Positions 14,746 to 22,582 of a stretch of 23,169 nt of DNA are shown here, piece after piece. The stretch is from positions 1 to 23,169 of IMG/VR virus record IMGVR_UViG_3300027771_000106; one strand, given 5' to 3'. This DNA comes from a virus. Position 1 is the stretch's first letter; each line of letters begins with the position of its first letter. The translations under genes and the position numbers were made by a program. Under the pieces are notes generated by a model. The model was not told the origin of the DNA, ran no database searches, and was given only the letters and a program-made list of their open reading frames with translations.

Positions 14746-15155
14746 CGGGTCAGCCTGCCAAAGTGGATAGGGAGCTTTTCAGATAGTTCCACAGTGGAAT
14801 CTTCATCATCGTCATATTCAACCCCATCCCTTAAAACCTCATCCCACTCTTCCTCATATCGGCTCTTGTAGAAACTGATCATCTTATAAAAACGATCGTT
14901 CTCATCCCAAGTTGCAAGCATCGGTATTGCGTACTTCCACAGAACCAAATAGGCCGCAGCCTTGGTGAACTGAGATTCAGTCAATAGGGCAGGTTTAAGC
15001 TCGCCCGACAAGACCTTATTAGGCCACCAATCTCTGCGTAATCTACGCTCAAGATCAGCCTTTGCTTTGGAGTGTTCGCCAGCAAAATTGCTGATCCCAA
15101 GGCTTAGAATGTCGGGGAGAATGGCTGACAAATCACTGTCAGCACTCATAGCCAT
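14742..15155 (-). CDS. Head-tail connector (adaptor) protein
   Basis: A 137-residue helical protein placed just after the major capsid gene, where gp6/gp15-type adaptors that sit under the portal are normally encoded. It has a mid-region L-T-E-S-Q-F-T-K-A-A-A-Y-L-V-L-W-K-Y-A, then D-R-F-Y-K-M-I-S-F-Y-K-S-R-Y-E-E-E-W-D, and an acidic section D-D-D-E-D before the end. The F-Y-x-x-x-Y-E-E-E-W pattern is common in such adaptors. AGGA lies seven bases before the ATG at 15155; a second ATG two codons in is possible. The stop overlaps the next gene by ATGA. Confidence 0.6.
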   Translation of the reverse strand: MAMSADSDLSAILPDILSLGISNFAGEHSKAKADLERRLRRDWWPNKVLSGELKPALLTESQFTKAAAYLVLWKYAIPMLATWDENDRFYKMISFYKSRYEEEWDEVLRDGVEYDDDEDSTVELSEKLPIHFGRLTR

Positions 15156-15164
15156 AGCTCAGTC

Positions 15165-16001
15165 CTACAGTGCAGCGTCAGCAGTTAACTTAACGCCATT
15201 CAAGTCGACTAACTCACCAACGCCATAACAGGCTGTGGCGTTCAACTCAAATCCACGGATAGACGCATCACGCTGCGGCTCGATTTTGACATCCCAGCAT
15301 ACGGCTAGACCTAATGCAGAAGGTACGAACACTGCGCCAATGGCATCGTCTGAACTATCAACTGCAATGTTTGAAGATTCATAGACGTTGATGCCAGCTA
15401 ACTGACCGACATAGCCAGTGCGCATAGCTTCGTTCTGCAAGTCACCGCCATTTGGATTAACAAAGGTGTTAGTCATGTTGGCTTTAAGCGCATAGGCTTG
15501 GAAAGGATGGATAATGGCAGACGCTTGACCGCTTGCGCCATTGGCACTTAATGTTGCAGCCGCTTTAAAGAAGTCAGCAACAGTTAGCTCACCGCCTGCT
15601 GAACCAAATCCTTGAGAGAATCCAGTGAATAAAGCGATTAGGTCTTGATCCATTTTCTTAGCTACGGCTTCACCTAGAACTCGGCCCAAGTCGCCAGCAA
15701 CATCACCTGCGGCAGCTTGTGCAGCAAGGTCAGTCAATACCGCTTGAACGCCAACTTCTGCAACAGTAATTGTCTTTGAGCTAGTGCTAACGGCTGTGGA
15801 TGAAAGATCAGTTCCTTCGGTTAGTGCTGCGGCTGCAACTTCTGGGTAGATTGGTACTTGAACAGTCTTTCCAGACTGAGCAGAAATGTCATAGATAGAA
15901 ACAAAATTGCGAACAAGAGAACGCTGTTGAGCCGTAAAAATAGCTTCTTGAATAATATTAGCAAAGAGATCGTCAAGTGTTGCTGTGGTTGATGCTGCCA
16001 T
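15165..16001 (-). CDS. Major capsid protein
   Basis: A 278-residue protein following the scaffold gene. It begins with a short polar arm, then helices with F-A-N-I-I-Q-E-A-I-F-T-A-Q-Q-R-S-L-V, then G-K-T-V-Q-V-P-I-Y-P, and ends with strands around A-T-A-C-Y-G-V-G-E-L-V. Length and order suggest an HK97-type fold without a long cleaved delta domain; a separate scaffold gene is present upstream, in agreement. Hundreds of copies would form the head shell. GAGG lies eight bases before the ATG. The 55-base gap upstream shows no clear promoter or terminator. Confidence 0.8.
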   Translation of the reverse strand: MAASTTATLDDLFANIIQEAIFTAQQRSLVRNFVSIYDISAQSGKTVQVPIYPEVAAAALTEGTDLSSTAVSTSSKTITVAEVGVQAVLTDLAAQAAAGDVAGDLGRVLGEAVAKKMDQDLIALFTGFSQGFGSAGGELTVADFFKAAATLSANGASGQASAIIHPFQAYALKANMTNTFVNPNGGDLQNEAMRTGYVGQLAGINVYESSNIAVDSSDDAIGAVFVPSALGLAVCWDVKIEPQRDASIRGFELNATACYGVGELVDLNGVKLTADAAL

Positions 16002-16056
16002 GGGAAGTGCCTCACGTTATTTAAAAACAAACGCAAGGCAACTTAAACAGAAAACC

Positions 16057-16719
16057 TTACGAAATGGGTTTGATGTAGCCACCGACATTATTGCCGCGAC
16101 CTATCATTTTTCTATGTTCAGCGTATTCATTGCTGCTCATATCACCCACAGATTTAGGCTTCTGTGTATTGCCACCAACATTCCCACTTGAGCCAGTGCC
16201 ACCAGAAGAGGCTTTGACAAAATGCGGGTTTATTGTAAGGAATTCATTAACTAACTGCTTAACTGTTAATGGTTCACCAGTGTCACCATATAGCGTTGTT
16301 CCATCGTTATCCAGCACTTCGGCCCGACCTTCATTGTTTAATCTCACTTTGCCTTTTAATAGCTCAGTGACTTGAGTAGGAGCTATTGCGCTTCCTGATT
16401 CTGCGGCCCTTAACAACGCCCCATCAACCTCGTTATTAGTGACTAATTTACTCAGCCTTGCTATTTCCGCGTCTTTCTTTTCGGCTTGTAGCTTGATGAC
16501 TTTTTCAAACTCACCTTTAGCTTTGGCTTGTTCTTCTTCTGCATTGGCTTGTTGCTCCTGCCACTTTTGGAATTGGTCAACATCGACCCCATCGTATTTC
16601 TTTTCAAACTTCCTGCGCTCACGGCCCACACGATCTGCGACAATCTTGTCTACTTCAGCCTGAGTTAATGTTTTTTCCACTTCAACTGCTTCAACTAATA
16701 CTTCCGCTGATTCACTCAT
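16057..16719 (-). CDS. Capsid scaffolding protein
   Basis: A 220-residue protein with a strongly charged, coiled-coil centre (about residues 15-95, rich in Glu, Lys, Gln and Ala, including V-G-R-E-R-R-K-F-E-K-K-Y) and a Gly/Ser-rich region near residues 168-180 before a basic C-terminus. This is the layout of gp20/DUF4355-type scaffolds, which fill the procapsid and bind the capsid protein through a basic C-terminal end. AGGGGAG precedes the ATG, which overlaps the previous stop (ATGA). It lies immediately before the capsid gene. No protease motif is visible, so cleavage, if any, is done by another protein. Confidence 0.8.
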   Translation of the reverse strand: MSESAEVLVEAVEVEKTLTQAEVDKIVADRVGRERRKFEKKYDGVDVDQFQKWQEQQANAEEEQAKAKGEFEKVIKLQAEKKDAEIARLSKLVTNNEVDGALLRAAESGSAIAPTQVTELLKGKVRLNNEGRAEVLDNDGTTLYGDTGEPLTVKQLVNEFLTINPHFVKASSGGTGSSGNVGGNTQKPKSVGDMSSNEYAEHRKMIGRGNNVGGYIKPIS

Positions 16720-16916
16720 AAAATACTCCCCTGTTTAAAATCCATAGGCACTCCATCTGAAATGCAATCTTCTACTAATTCAAGCCACTCAAGGCTATCC
16801 CAGTGTATTGGGGCTTCAAGTGTTGGCGGGTGTTCACCGAATAAATCAGTGTAATCATTCACCGCCTCGTTATATCTTGCCGCCATTTCTGGATCATCTA
16901 AGTCAATATCAGTCAT
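16716..16916 (-). CDS. Small acidic hypothetical protein in the head gene cluster
   Basis: A 66-residue acidic protein (M-T-D-I-D-L-D-D-P-E-M at the start, W-D-S-L-E-W-L-E-L-V-E-D in the C-terminal half). I chose the ATG at 16916, which overlaps the minor head gene by eight bases; a longer frame from 17018 would overlap that gene by 110 bases without need. The stop overlaps the scaffold start (ATGA). No known family. Small acidic proteins in this position occur in many phage head clusters, but no function can be claimed. Confidence 0.6.
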   Translation of the reverse strand: MTDIDLDDPEMAARYNEAVNDYTDLFGEHPPTLEAPIHWDSLEWLELVEDCISDGVPMDFKQGSIL

Positions 16917-17817
16917 CAAATGTCGCTCTAAAATGGTGCTGGCAGCGATAGCCACCGCGCACGATGAATGGGTTTCCTGCTGACTTTCCAGCCCAAGACT
17001 CATTAGCCCAAATGTCATTGATCTGTTCAGTGGTTAGAACCTTGTCTTTGTACTTCTGACAAAACTTACGGCTATCCTCAACCAGTGCGCCAAAGTAAAC
17101 CCATTTATCTGCGCCTAATTCCTTTGCAACTGAGAAGTTTATGTTTGCGCTAAACTGCATCAGCGAATCATGAGAATAAACACCAACATATTTCTTTAAG
17201 TTGTTGCCTGCTCTATCAGAAGCGTACTCCCTTTGCAGTCTACTAATTGCTTGATCAACTGCCTCGGCCTTGGCTGGATCGTCTTTGTTATCCCTCACAA
17301 ACTCAACAAGGTCATTGATCTCATCTGAATTGGCGCGAATATAAACCCCATTAATCGAGTGCCTAATACGCTGAACTAGATCAGTTGACGATTCACCCAC
17401 TAGCGTTGATTGATAAACAAACCGCGCCATAGTGTCTAAATGTGCGCTGGCAATGTCCTCAAATCCACTGAACGTGAGCCGCTTTAATTCAGCAATCACC
17501 GAAGCCTGACCACTGGGTAATATGCCGCCCACTAGCTGTGATTGATATTGGCTAGCTACCCCTGCGACCACCTCATCCAGTGAATCAACTATGTCGTTAT
17601 AAGGCACAAGTAACTCGGCCTCGATTGCCTCACGCAAACCCCTGCGTATATCAATAGCGGCTGACAGGTCATTCAACGCGCCTGCTTGGGTAGGTAGTCC
17701 ATCAATCAACTTAGCCACCTCAAGCTCAAGACTCATCAAAGCCTCATCAATAAGCCTCCCATGTGACTGAGCAAGGGCCGTTAGGTTATTGGCGTGAGCG
17801 ATAGCCGCTTGACTCAT
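16909..17817 (-). CDS. Minor head / head morphogenesis protein (SPP1 gp7 / Mu F type)
   Basis: A 302-residue, mostly helical protein directly after the portal gene. The C-terminal 65 residues carry the family signature: V-E-D-S-R-K-F-C, then a short loop, then N-P-F-I-V-R-G-G-Y-R-C-Q-H-H-F, with two Cys and paired His. Proteins of this group associate with the portal and enter the procapsid with it; some are ejected with DNA. The start overlaps the portal stop by ATGA. The length is normal for the shorter members of the family and nothing appears broken. Confidence 0.8.
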   Translation of the reverse strand: MSQAAIAHANNLTALAQSHGRLIDEALMSLELEVAKLIDGLPTQAGALNDLSAAIDIRRGLREAIEAELLVPYNDIVDSLDEVVAGVASQYQSQLVGGILPSGQASVIAELKRLTFSGFEDIASAHLDTMARFVYQSTLVGESSTDLVQRIRHSINGVYIRANSDEINDLVEFVRDNKDDPAKAEAVDQAISRLQREYASDRAGNNLKKYVGVYSHDSLMQFSANINFSVAKELGADKWVYFGALVEDSRKFCQKYKDKVLTTEQINDIWANESWAGKSAGNPFIVRGGYRCQHHFRATFDD

Positions 17818-19181
17818 AGGTTACTAACCAAGGCTAAATTTGGTTCAGTAAACTCACCCAATGTTCTAGCTGCATCAATTTCCTTTGTTGCTTGAGCTAA
17901 ATCTTCATCACTTAAAACTAACTCAGCAATGGCTTTATCAACGCCTTTATTAAACCTTGGGCTGTTAACGCCAGAAGCCTTGGCCCGTTGTAAAAACTCA
18001 AGCTCAGTGCCGTAATCGCGCAGATCAAACGTATCAGGGTAATCAATCGTAATCTCTGACGTTATGCCCTGCCACATAGCGAACAAATTCCATAACTGTT
18101 CCTCTGCCAACTCTAATAGATCAGCCTTTTCAGACAGCTTAGCGTTAAGTAATTGGAACTCAGTTTGTAGAGCAACGCCTGACTTAGTTTGGGCATCTGT
18201 CGCCCTTACTGCGCCCATGTGCGTCATTCTGTTAATCGCTTCAACTTTGTCTGTAATGCTCGCCCGTATTGCATCCAAATTGCCTCCACTGGGTTGGAGT
18301 AAATAAGGCCTGATAGAATCGGTATCTGAGACTTCAATCACGCTGCCTGCGCCTGCCCCTGCATCTGTGTCAACCGACTTCACTAGGCTAGGATGGTTGC
18401 TTATACGGATTAACTGCTCGATCTCTGATAGCTCGTTGTATATTGCCCTTTGCATATAAGCCACATCGGTTATATCAGAGTGTCCGATCCCACGAATAGG
18501 TGAGCGATTGCCATATAAACAAACGGCTGGAATTACCCCTAATGGGTTGTCCATCTTCTCAGTTAGCTTGGCCTCTTCACCAATAACTTCGTAGCCTTTG
18601 ATGCTGTCTTTTTCCCAAATGCGATAGAAAGCGCGATCATCGTCTACCCACTCTCTGACCTTGAGCATGGTTAGCTCATAACGTCCATTGGCAGAACGCT
18701 CATAGTTCCAATCAAACACATTCTCTGGGGTAATCAACGTAAGATAAGGCCGAACCTGTTGAGCTAATTCATCAGCGCGAGTGTTAGCAATTACAGTAGG
18801 CTTATCCATTATTAACCAAACATGACCATAAACGCCTGACCACATCTGAGCCTCACTCATGAACGCGTTAAGGCTTCTGCCGTCCATATCAGCATCTTTA
18901 AGAAACGAATTAAGGGCTTGATCTTCTACCAAGTTCCCGAAGTTACGAGTGGGAGGCAAACGCCAGATAAATGATGAGTAAATGTTAATGACATTCTTGC
19001 AGTGGTTATCCAGTGGCGTGAGGTCAATACGCTTTTGATATTCATTTTTATCTTCAAGTATGTATTTGAGTAGGTAATTACCATCTCTGTAGTCATTGCC
19101 ACCCATGTAGGAACGCAAAAAGAACTCCCATTTTGGGGCGTTCAAATTATATACGTCATGCGTTTTTGTGATGCTGTCCAT
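17814..19181 (-). CDS. Portal protein (DUF4055-like)
   Basis: A 455-residue protein after the large terminase. The N-terminal part (V-Y-N-L-N-A-P-K-W-E-F-F-L-R, then Y-L-L-K-Y or similar, then Y-Q-K-R-I) and the segment D-A-D-M-D-G-R-S-L-N-A-F-M, then Y-G-H-V-W-L-I-M-D-K-P, match the DUF4055 portal group. The later helical region contains M-Q-R-A-I-Y-N-E-L-S-E-I-E, as expected of the portal stem and wing. It would form a twelve-subunit ring at one capsid vertex through which DNA passes. I chose the ATG at 19181, which overlaps the terminase stop (TAATG) and has AGGTGG five bases upstream. A GTG nine bases further upstream is less likely. Confidence 0.85.
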   Translation of the reverse strand: MDSITKTHDVYNLNAPKWEFFLRSYMGGNDYRDGNYLLKYILEDKNEYQKRIDLTPLDNHCKNVINIYSSFIWRLPPTRNFGNLVEDQALNSFLKDADMDGRSLNAFMSEAQMWSGVYGHVWLIMDKPTVIANTRADELAQQVRPYLTLITPENVFDWNYERSANGRYELTMLKVREWVDDDRAFYRIWEKDSIKGYEVIGEEAKLTEKMDNPLGVIPAVCLYGNRSPIRGIGHSDITDVAYMQRAIYNELSEIEQLIRISNHPSLVKSVDTDAGAGAGSVIEVSDTDSIRPYLLQPSGGNLDAIRASITDKVEAINRMTHMGAVRATDAQTKSGVALQTEFQLLNAKLSEKADLLELAEEQLWNLFAMWQGITSEITIDYPDTFDLRDYGTELEFLQRAKASGVNSPRFNKGVDKAIAELVLSDEDLAQATKEIDAARTLGEFTEPNLALVSNL

Positions 19182-20398
19182 TATGTCCACCTAGTTGGCT
19201 GCCTTTGTGTGCTTTCTTTACGCACTGGAAATAGATAATCCACACAATAACCAAGAGCGTCATTCATGTGATCGAACCCCGAATCTTTATCAGGCTGAGA
19301 GGTTCCTTCCTTGTAGGTGTGTCTCTCAAGCCCCTTAATAACGTGTTTGCATTTTGGATCAACGATTAAGTGTCGCTCCCCTGCTTTGTTTTTTAGTCGG
19401 CTGTTGACTGCGTTTATCCTGTCCCTGATTGGCGTATGGGCTGGCCTAACTTTGACTGTAAAGCCTGCGTTTTCTAGTATGGATAAATCAGTCTTGCCGC
19501 CTGCGCTTGTCTTGCGTTGCCTCGCTGCTGGATCAGGGTAAATAGTGATCGGTCTATTTGGGTATCTGTGGTGAATCTCATCTGCCATTTCATCTGTATT
19601 TGATCCATGTATGACAATCTCATCCACGGCATGAAGGTCATTCTTGTCTCTGATAAACACCACGGCTGACATTGGGTTAATGTTGAAGTCAACTCCAATG
19701 TGTAACGGCATGAGCGAGTGCGCTTCTGATTTCTTCACTGATTGCTCTCGTTCAAAGTTGTAATAGATGATCCCTGAGTAGTTAACAAACTGGGCCATAT
19801 ACTCCTGATTGAATGTGCGTTCATCAAGATCACGCTTTGCTGACTCAATCTCTTTCTCAGGGACGTTTCCTCCATCAAGGGTAGTGAACTGAAAGCTAGT
19901 CCATTCCTCACGCCCATCTACCCCATCAGTCCAAAGGTCATAGAAGTGATTGCGGCCTTTGGGTGATCCAATGAATAAAGCAGAACCGCCTTTGTCAGAT
20001 AGTGTTGGCCTTAATACCTCAGTCCATGCCGTATTTTTCATGTCAGCAAACTCATCAAGCACAATGAAGTTCAAACCAACGCCACGCAATGAGTCTGGGT
20101 TATCAGCACCCTTGAGCGAGATCATAGAGCCATTAAGCAGCCTAATTGATAGCTCACTCTCGTTACGTTTGTCGATGTACTCCAAAGGCAAGAATTCTTT
20201 TAGTAATTCCCAAGCAATCTGCTTTGCGGCTTTATAGGTTGGAGCCACATACCAGCAATGTCTTTTGTTATCTAGCAAGGCTTGGCGCACTAATTCAACA
20301 ATAGCCAAATGAGTCTTTCCAAAGCGTCTGCCTGCAACCATGACTCTAAAGCGAGTATCATCACGAAACACTTCGCTCTGAGGTTTACTCAGCCGCAT
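19181..20398 (-). CDS. terL: Terminase large subunit
   Basis: A 405-residue packaging motor protein with ATPase and nuclease halves. The Walker A-like motif is A-G-R-R-F-G-K-T at residues 22-29; Walker B is I-V-L-D-E ending at D115-E116; the coupling motif F-I-G-S-P-K-G-R follows near residue 137. The RNase H-like nuclease half shows D in G-V-D-F-N-I-N-P, D in Y-P-D-P-A, and D in H-M-N-D-A-L-G-Y, a complete acidic set. It cuts concatemeric DNA and pumps it into the procapsid. I use the ATG at 20398 rather than a TTG nine bases upstream. It overlaps the small terminase gene by 14 bases. Confidence 0.93.
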   Translation of the reverse strand: MRLSKPQSEVFRDDTRFRVMVAGRRFGKTHLAIVELVRQALLDNKRHCWYVAPTYKAAKQIAWELLKEFLPLEYIDKRNESELSIRLLNGSMISLKGADNPDSLRGVGLNFIVLDEFADMKNTAWTEVLRPTLSDKGGSALFIGSPKGRNHFYDLWTDGVDGREEWTSFQFTTLDGGNVPEKEIESAKRDLDERTFNQEYMAQFVNYSGIIYYNFEREQSVKKSEAHSLMPLHIGVDFNINPMSAVVFIRDKNDLHAVDEIVIHGSNTDEMADEIHHRYPNRPITIYPDPAARQRKTSAGGKTDLSILENAGFTVKVRPAHTPIRDRINAVNSRLKNKAGERHLIVDPKCKHVIKGLERHTYKEGTSQPDKDSGFDHMNDALGYCVDYLFPVRKESTQRQPTRWT

Positions 20399-20726
20399 AC
20401 AACTCAATCTCGATAGGTGGAAGCTGAGTGATTGCTGTTTCCATCTTGTCTGTTTGCCCTAGCCAGTTTTTACCTAGCCAAACAAGCATTGTAGGATTAC
20501 CCTCCATAGCGGTTGTATATTGGGTGCGCCTCAAGCTCATCTTGCCACTGCTGGCCTTTTGCTTGAAATAGTCCGAAAAAGATAGATGTTTTTCACGTTT
20601 ACAAGCAGTTGCTAAGGTGTCGTAATCACAGCCTAATACTCCTGCAATCTCTTCACCTGTACACTGAATTGCACATAACTCATCCACTTGATCCCAATTC
20701 ACATCAAATAGCGGTCTACCTGTCAT
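20385..20726 (-). CDS. terS: Terminase small subunit
   Basis: A 113-residue protein just before the large subunit. The N-terminal half has a helix-turn-helix pattern (C-T-G-E-E-I-A-G-V-L-G-C-D-Y-D-T-L), followed by a helical stretch (F-S-D-Y-F-K-Q-K-A-S-S-G-K-M-S-L-R-R) and then M-L-V-W-L-G-K-N-W-L-G-Q, a block that recurs in small terminases of this type. It would bind the packaging start site and hand DNA to the large subunit. The start overlaps the nuclease gene upstream by ATGA. No pac or cos site could be recognised. Confidence 0.85.
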   Translation of the reverse strand: MTGRPLFDVNWDQVDELCAIQCTGEEIAGVLGCDYDTLATACKREKHLSFSDYFKQKASSGKMSLRRTQYTTAMEGNPTMLVWLGKNWLGQTDKMETAITQLPPIEIELYAAE

Positions 20727-21073
20727 AATGTCCCCAATAAAATTGATAAATCTGCCACAACAATTCCCTTCTTAATCATGTCGGGTGTACAGCGATAAAC
20801 CCGCCACCCATTCATTAAGGCTGCGTTGTATTTTTCACAGTCATTAGTGAAGCCAGAACCCCTTGTATGCCTACCTCCCGACCATACCCCACCCTCAACC
20901 TCTATAGCCAATAAATGCTCTGGATATGCAAAGTCAAACCGCCATTTCCTAGTCTCATGGAAACGATGCTCACGCACTGGTTCTGGCAGCTTTACGGCTC
21001 GTATCTGCAAGGCTAGATGTTCCTCTGCTTTGCTAACGCCCAATGATCTGCCCCCTGAGTGATTTAACATCAT
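20723..21073 (-). CDS. PDDEXK-like endonuclease
   Basis: A 116-residue protein with the core of a restriction-endonuclease fold: R-F-H-E-T-R-K-W-R-F-D-F-A-Y-P, then L-A-I-E-V-E-G-G-V-W, then G-R-H-T-R-G-S-G-F and K-Y-N-A-A, then W-R-V-Y-R-C-T-P. The D in R-F-D-F-A and the Glu residues in A-I-E-V-E are likely metal ligands. Related small nucleases are often found next to terminase or HNH genes. The role could be Holliday-junction cleavage or a packaging-linked cut; sequence alone does not decide. The start is uncertain: the ATG at 21073 has no ribosome site, while a TTG at 21043 has AGGGGG upstream and reduces the overlap with the Ref-like gene. Confidence 0.75.
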   Translation of the reverse strand: MMLNHSGGRSLGVSKAEEHLALQIRAVKLPEPVREHRFHETRKWRFDFAYPEHLLAIEVEGGVWSGGRHTRGSGFTNDCEKYNAALMNGWRVYRCTPDMIKKGIVVADLSILLGTL

Positions 21074-21341
21074 CAATGGTTTGATCTAATAGTGTTCTTT
21101 CTGTTCCCCAAGCCGCCTCCCACTCCTCTTGGCCTGCATGTAATGCAATGCCATAACCGCCTGTTCTGTGATGTGCTGGGCATAGCGGAATCACTTCATA
21201 GTTGCTGGCGCGTTGGCTCATGCCTTGCCCGTTTCTAATATGATGTATCTCGGCTGGGCTTTCTCCCCATTCGCAATTTCTACAAACAACGCACCCCATA
21301 CTTGCCACATCACCAAGATACAAACGCTCTGCCTTTTTCAT
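21033..21341 (-). CDS. Ref-like HNH nuclease (RecA-dependent nuclease family)
   Basis: A 102-residue protein matching the catalytic domain of phage P1 Ref. Visible motifs are C-V-V-C near residue 17, A-E-I-H-H-I near 30, a Gly-rich loop, then V-I-P-L-C-P-A-H-H-R near 50, and I-A-L-H-A-G with a G-T-E-R near the end. Cys and His pairs probably bind zinc, and the H-H motif is catalytic. P1 Ref cuts single DNA strands within RecA-made displacement loops. P1 Ref is longer and has a basic N-terminal extension that is absent here, so RecA dependence is not certain. ATGA overlap with the gene upstream; a second nuclease follows. Confidence 0.8.
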   Translation of the reverse strand: MKKAERLYLGDVASMGCVVCRNCEWGESPAEIHHIRNGQGMSQRASNYEVIPLCPAHHRTGGYGIALHAGQEEWEAAWGTERTLLDQTIDDVKSLRGQIIGR

Positions 21342-21628
21342 TCTTTCTTCTCAAAATATCTGGGAAAATCTGTAAATTTATAACGCAATAAATCAAGGGC
21401 CATTGCTGTGTCCCAGCCTTGATTAATCTCAGCCAATTCATACATGGCTCCGCTATCATGGCGGCAGCTTTGGCGAATCTCTGTGAGGCTTGTGATGCCT
21501 TTTAACCGCTTCATATTCCAGCTTCTAATGGTGACGTTCTTTATCCCAGTAACGCGCTCGATCTCAACATACGGCTGACCATTTAAAAGCATCAACATTG
21601 CTTCTGACCTAGCCGATTCTGAGATCAC
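21338..21628 (-). CDS. Small helix-turn-helix hypothetical protein
   Basis: A 96-residue protein starting at GTG, two bases after the NinB stop. Residues about 5-40 (S-E-A-M-L-M-L-L-N-G-Q-P-Y-V-E-I-E-R-V-T-G, then K-N-V-T-I-R-S-W-N) have the spacing of a helix-turn-helix. The rest is mixed, with a Cys-His pair and an aromatic C-terminus. A DNA-binding regulatory or replication-accessory role is inferred. No family is recognised. The stop overlaps the Ref-like gene by ATGA. Confidence 0.55.
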   Translation of the reverse strand: MISESARSEAMLMLLNGQPYVEIERVTGIKNVTIRSWNMKRLKGITSLTEIRQSCRHDSGAMYELAEINQGWDTAMALDLLRYKFTDFPRYFEKKE

Positions 21629-21630
21629 GT

Positions 21631-22059
21631 TTAAGCTGCGCTCTCTTTGTATTCTGAATATAATTGCAGGCTTGGCTCACTCCATTTAACCTGTCTCTCA
21701 CTGCCAAAATGATACATATACTCAATACACTCACTCATCTGCTCAACACTTAACTCAGTAGATGAAACGCCAATCATTATGACATTACCTTCTGGCGTTA
21801 TTGCTGGCTTTTGACCTTTGATAATGCCGCAAAAGAATTCCCGCCAGCTTTTCTCATTGGTTAAATTCATCCATTCAACTTGGGTTTTAATATCCCTTAT
21901 CATTGGTTGAAGTTTTCGGTTCTGAGGATCAGTTCTCTTGGTTCGCCTTAACACCACCTCAACTGGGCCTTTGAAAAGACCTTTGTTGATCATGGCGCAT
22001 ATCTTCGAAATCATGCCCGATACGTTTTTATTATCCACGCTAAAAATCACTTCACTCAT
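21631..22059 (-). CDS. ninB: NinB-like recombination protein (lambda Orf family)
   Basis: A 142-residue protein, the usual length for NinB. Key stretches are R-T-K-R-T-D-P-Q-N-R-K-L-Q-P-M-I-R-D-I, then W-R-E-F-F-C-G-I-I-K-G, then G-V-S-S-T-E-L-S-V-E-Q-M-S-E-C-I-E, and F-G-S-E-R-Q-V-K-W-S-E. The R-T-x-x-Q-N-R-K-L and V-x-W-S blocks are family hallmarks. In lambda, Orf supports recombination by acting with SSB on single-stranded DNA in place of bacterial RecFOR. I chose the ATG at 22059, overlapping the upstream stop by ATGA; an ATG five codons upstream is possible. It lies beside two nuclease genes, forming a small recombination cluster. Confidence 0.88.
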   Translation of the reverse strand: MSEVIFSVDNKNVSGMISKICAMINKGLFKGPVEVVLRRTKRTDPQNRKLQPMIRDIKTQVEWMNLTNEKSWREFFCGIIKGQKPAITPEGNVIMIGVSSTELSVEQMSECIEYMYHFGSERQVKWSEPSLQLYSEYKESAA

Positions 22060-22334
22060 ATAGCTTTTGCCCATTCACTTATTGGTAATTTAGCCAATCT
22101 CATGCTTAATCGAATGTCCCAAGAGCAAGGCTTTTCATCAATCGGCTTATCTCTTGAGAGTTTGTCAAAAATGGATAGGTAATCAGTTAACGGATAGTGG
22201 TAACGCTTGCAGTGCCTAATGGCTTTAATATGCCCAGAGCTAACCTTTAACTCAGCACAAATAGCCCAAGTTGGCTGACCACTTTCATAGCGTTTAATAA
22301 CGTCTTTGCATTCATCAAGTGTTAAAGGATTCAT
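22056..22334 (-). CDS. Small hypothetical protein with helix-turn-helix-like region
   Basis: A 92-residue protein. Residues about 5-38 (L-D-E-C-K-D-V-I-K-R-Y-E-S-G-Q-P-T-W-A-I-C, then K-V-S-S-G-H-I-K-A-I) look like a helix-turn-helix; the C-terminal part is basic and helical. I chose the ATG at 22334, which overlaps the previous stop by ATGA, over a TTG four codons upstream. Function unknown; it might bind DNA in replication or early-late control. Confidence 0.55.
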   Translation of the reverse strand: MNPLTLDECKDVIKRYESGQPTWAICAELKVSSGHIKAIRHCKRYHYPLTDYLSIFDKLSRDKPIDEKPCSWDIRLSMRLAKLPISEWAKAI

Positions 22335-22582
22335 GCTGCTGCCCAAACCATTGCTTTCTTACCTGTGACTTTGCATGGGCGTTTGTACGGGTTGCTGACA
22401 AAACCCTTGAACCTTAGCTCTGGCAATCTTTTCCAAGGTGCTGGTATGCCATTGCTCAACAATTCGATTTCACGCGCAGTAGACTCTGGGTTTTCTTTAA
22501 CAATTTTCAAAAACTCAAACTGGTGCGTTAAAATTAGGTCTTGAATCGTTGCGTATGCGGCACTACTATTTTCATGAATCAT
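22331..22582 (-). CDS. Small winged-helix-like protein
   Basis: An 83-residue protein. After an N-terminal helix come E-N-P-E-S-T-A-R-E-I-E-L-L, then P-A-P-W-K-R-L-P-E-L-R-F-K-G-F-V, then P-C-K-V-T-G-K-K-A-M-V-W. A helix, recognition helix and K/R-rich wing ending in T-G-x-K-A-x-V-W is a pattern seen in small winged-helix proteins near phage replication genes. It probably binds DNA. AGGA is nine bases before the ATG, which overlaps the previous gene by 11 bases. Confidence 0.6.
   Translation of the reverse strand: MIHENSSAAYATIQDLILTHQFEFLKIVKENPESTAREIELLSNGIPAPWKRLPELRFKGFVSNPYKRPCKVTGKKAMVWAAA

Noticed and set aside
16002-16056. Possible terminator or promoter before the capsid gene
   Set aside because: Only a weak TTTAA/TTAAA pairing and no stem followed by a T-run; no convincing -10/-35 pair.
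16091-16375. Plus-strand open frame opposite the scaffold gene
   Set aside because: Shadow of the scaffold coding sequence, with no neighbours on that strand and no recognisable product.
16917-17018. Longer start for the small acidic protein
   Set aside because: It would overlap the conserved C-terminal signature of the minor head protein by about 110 bases, and a normal ATG exists at 16916.
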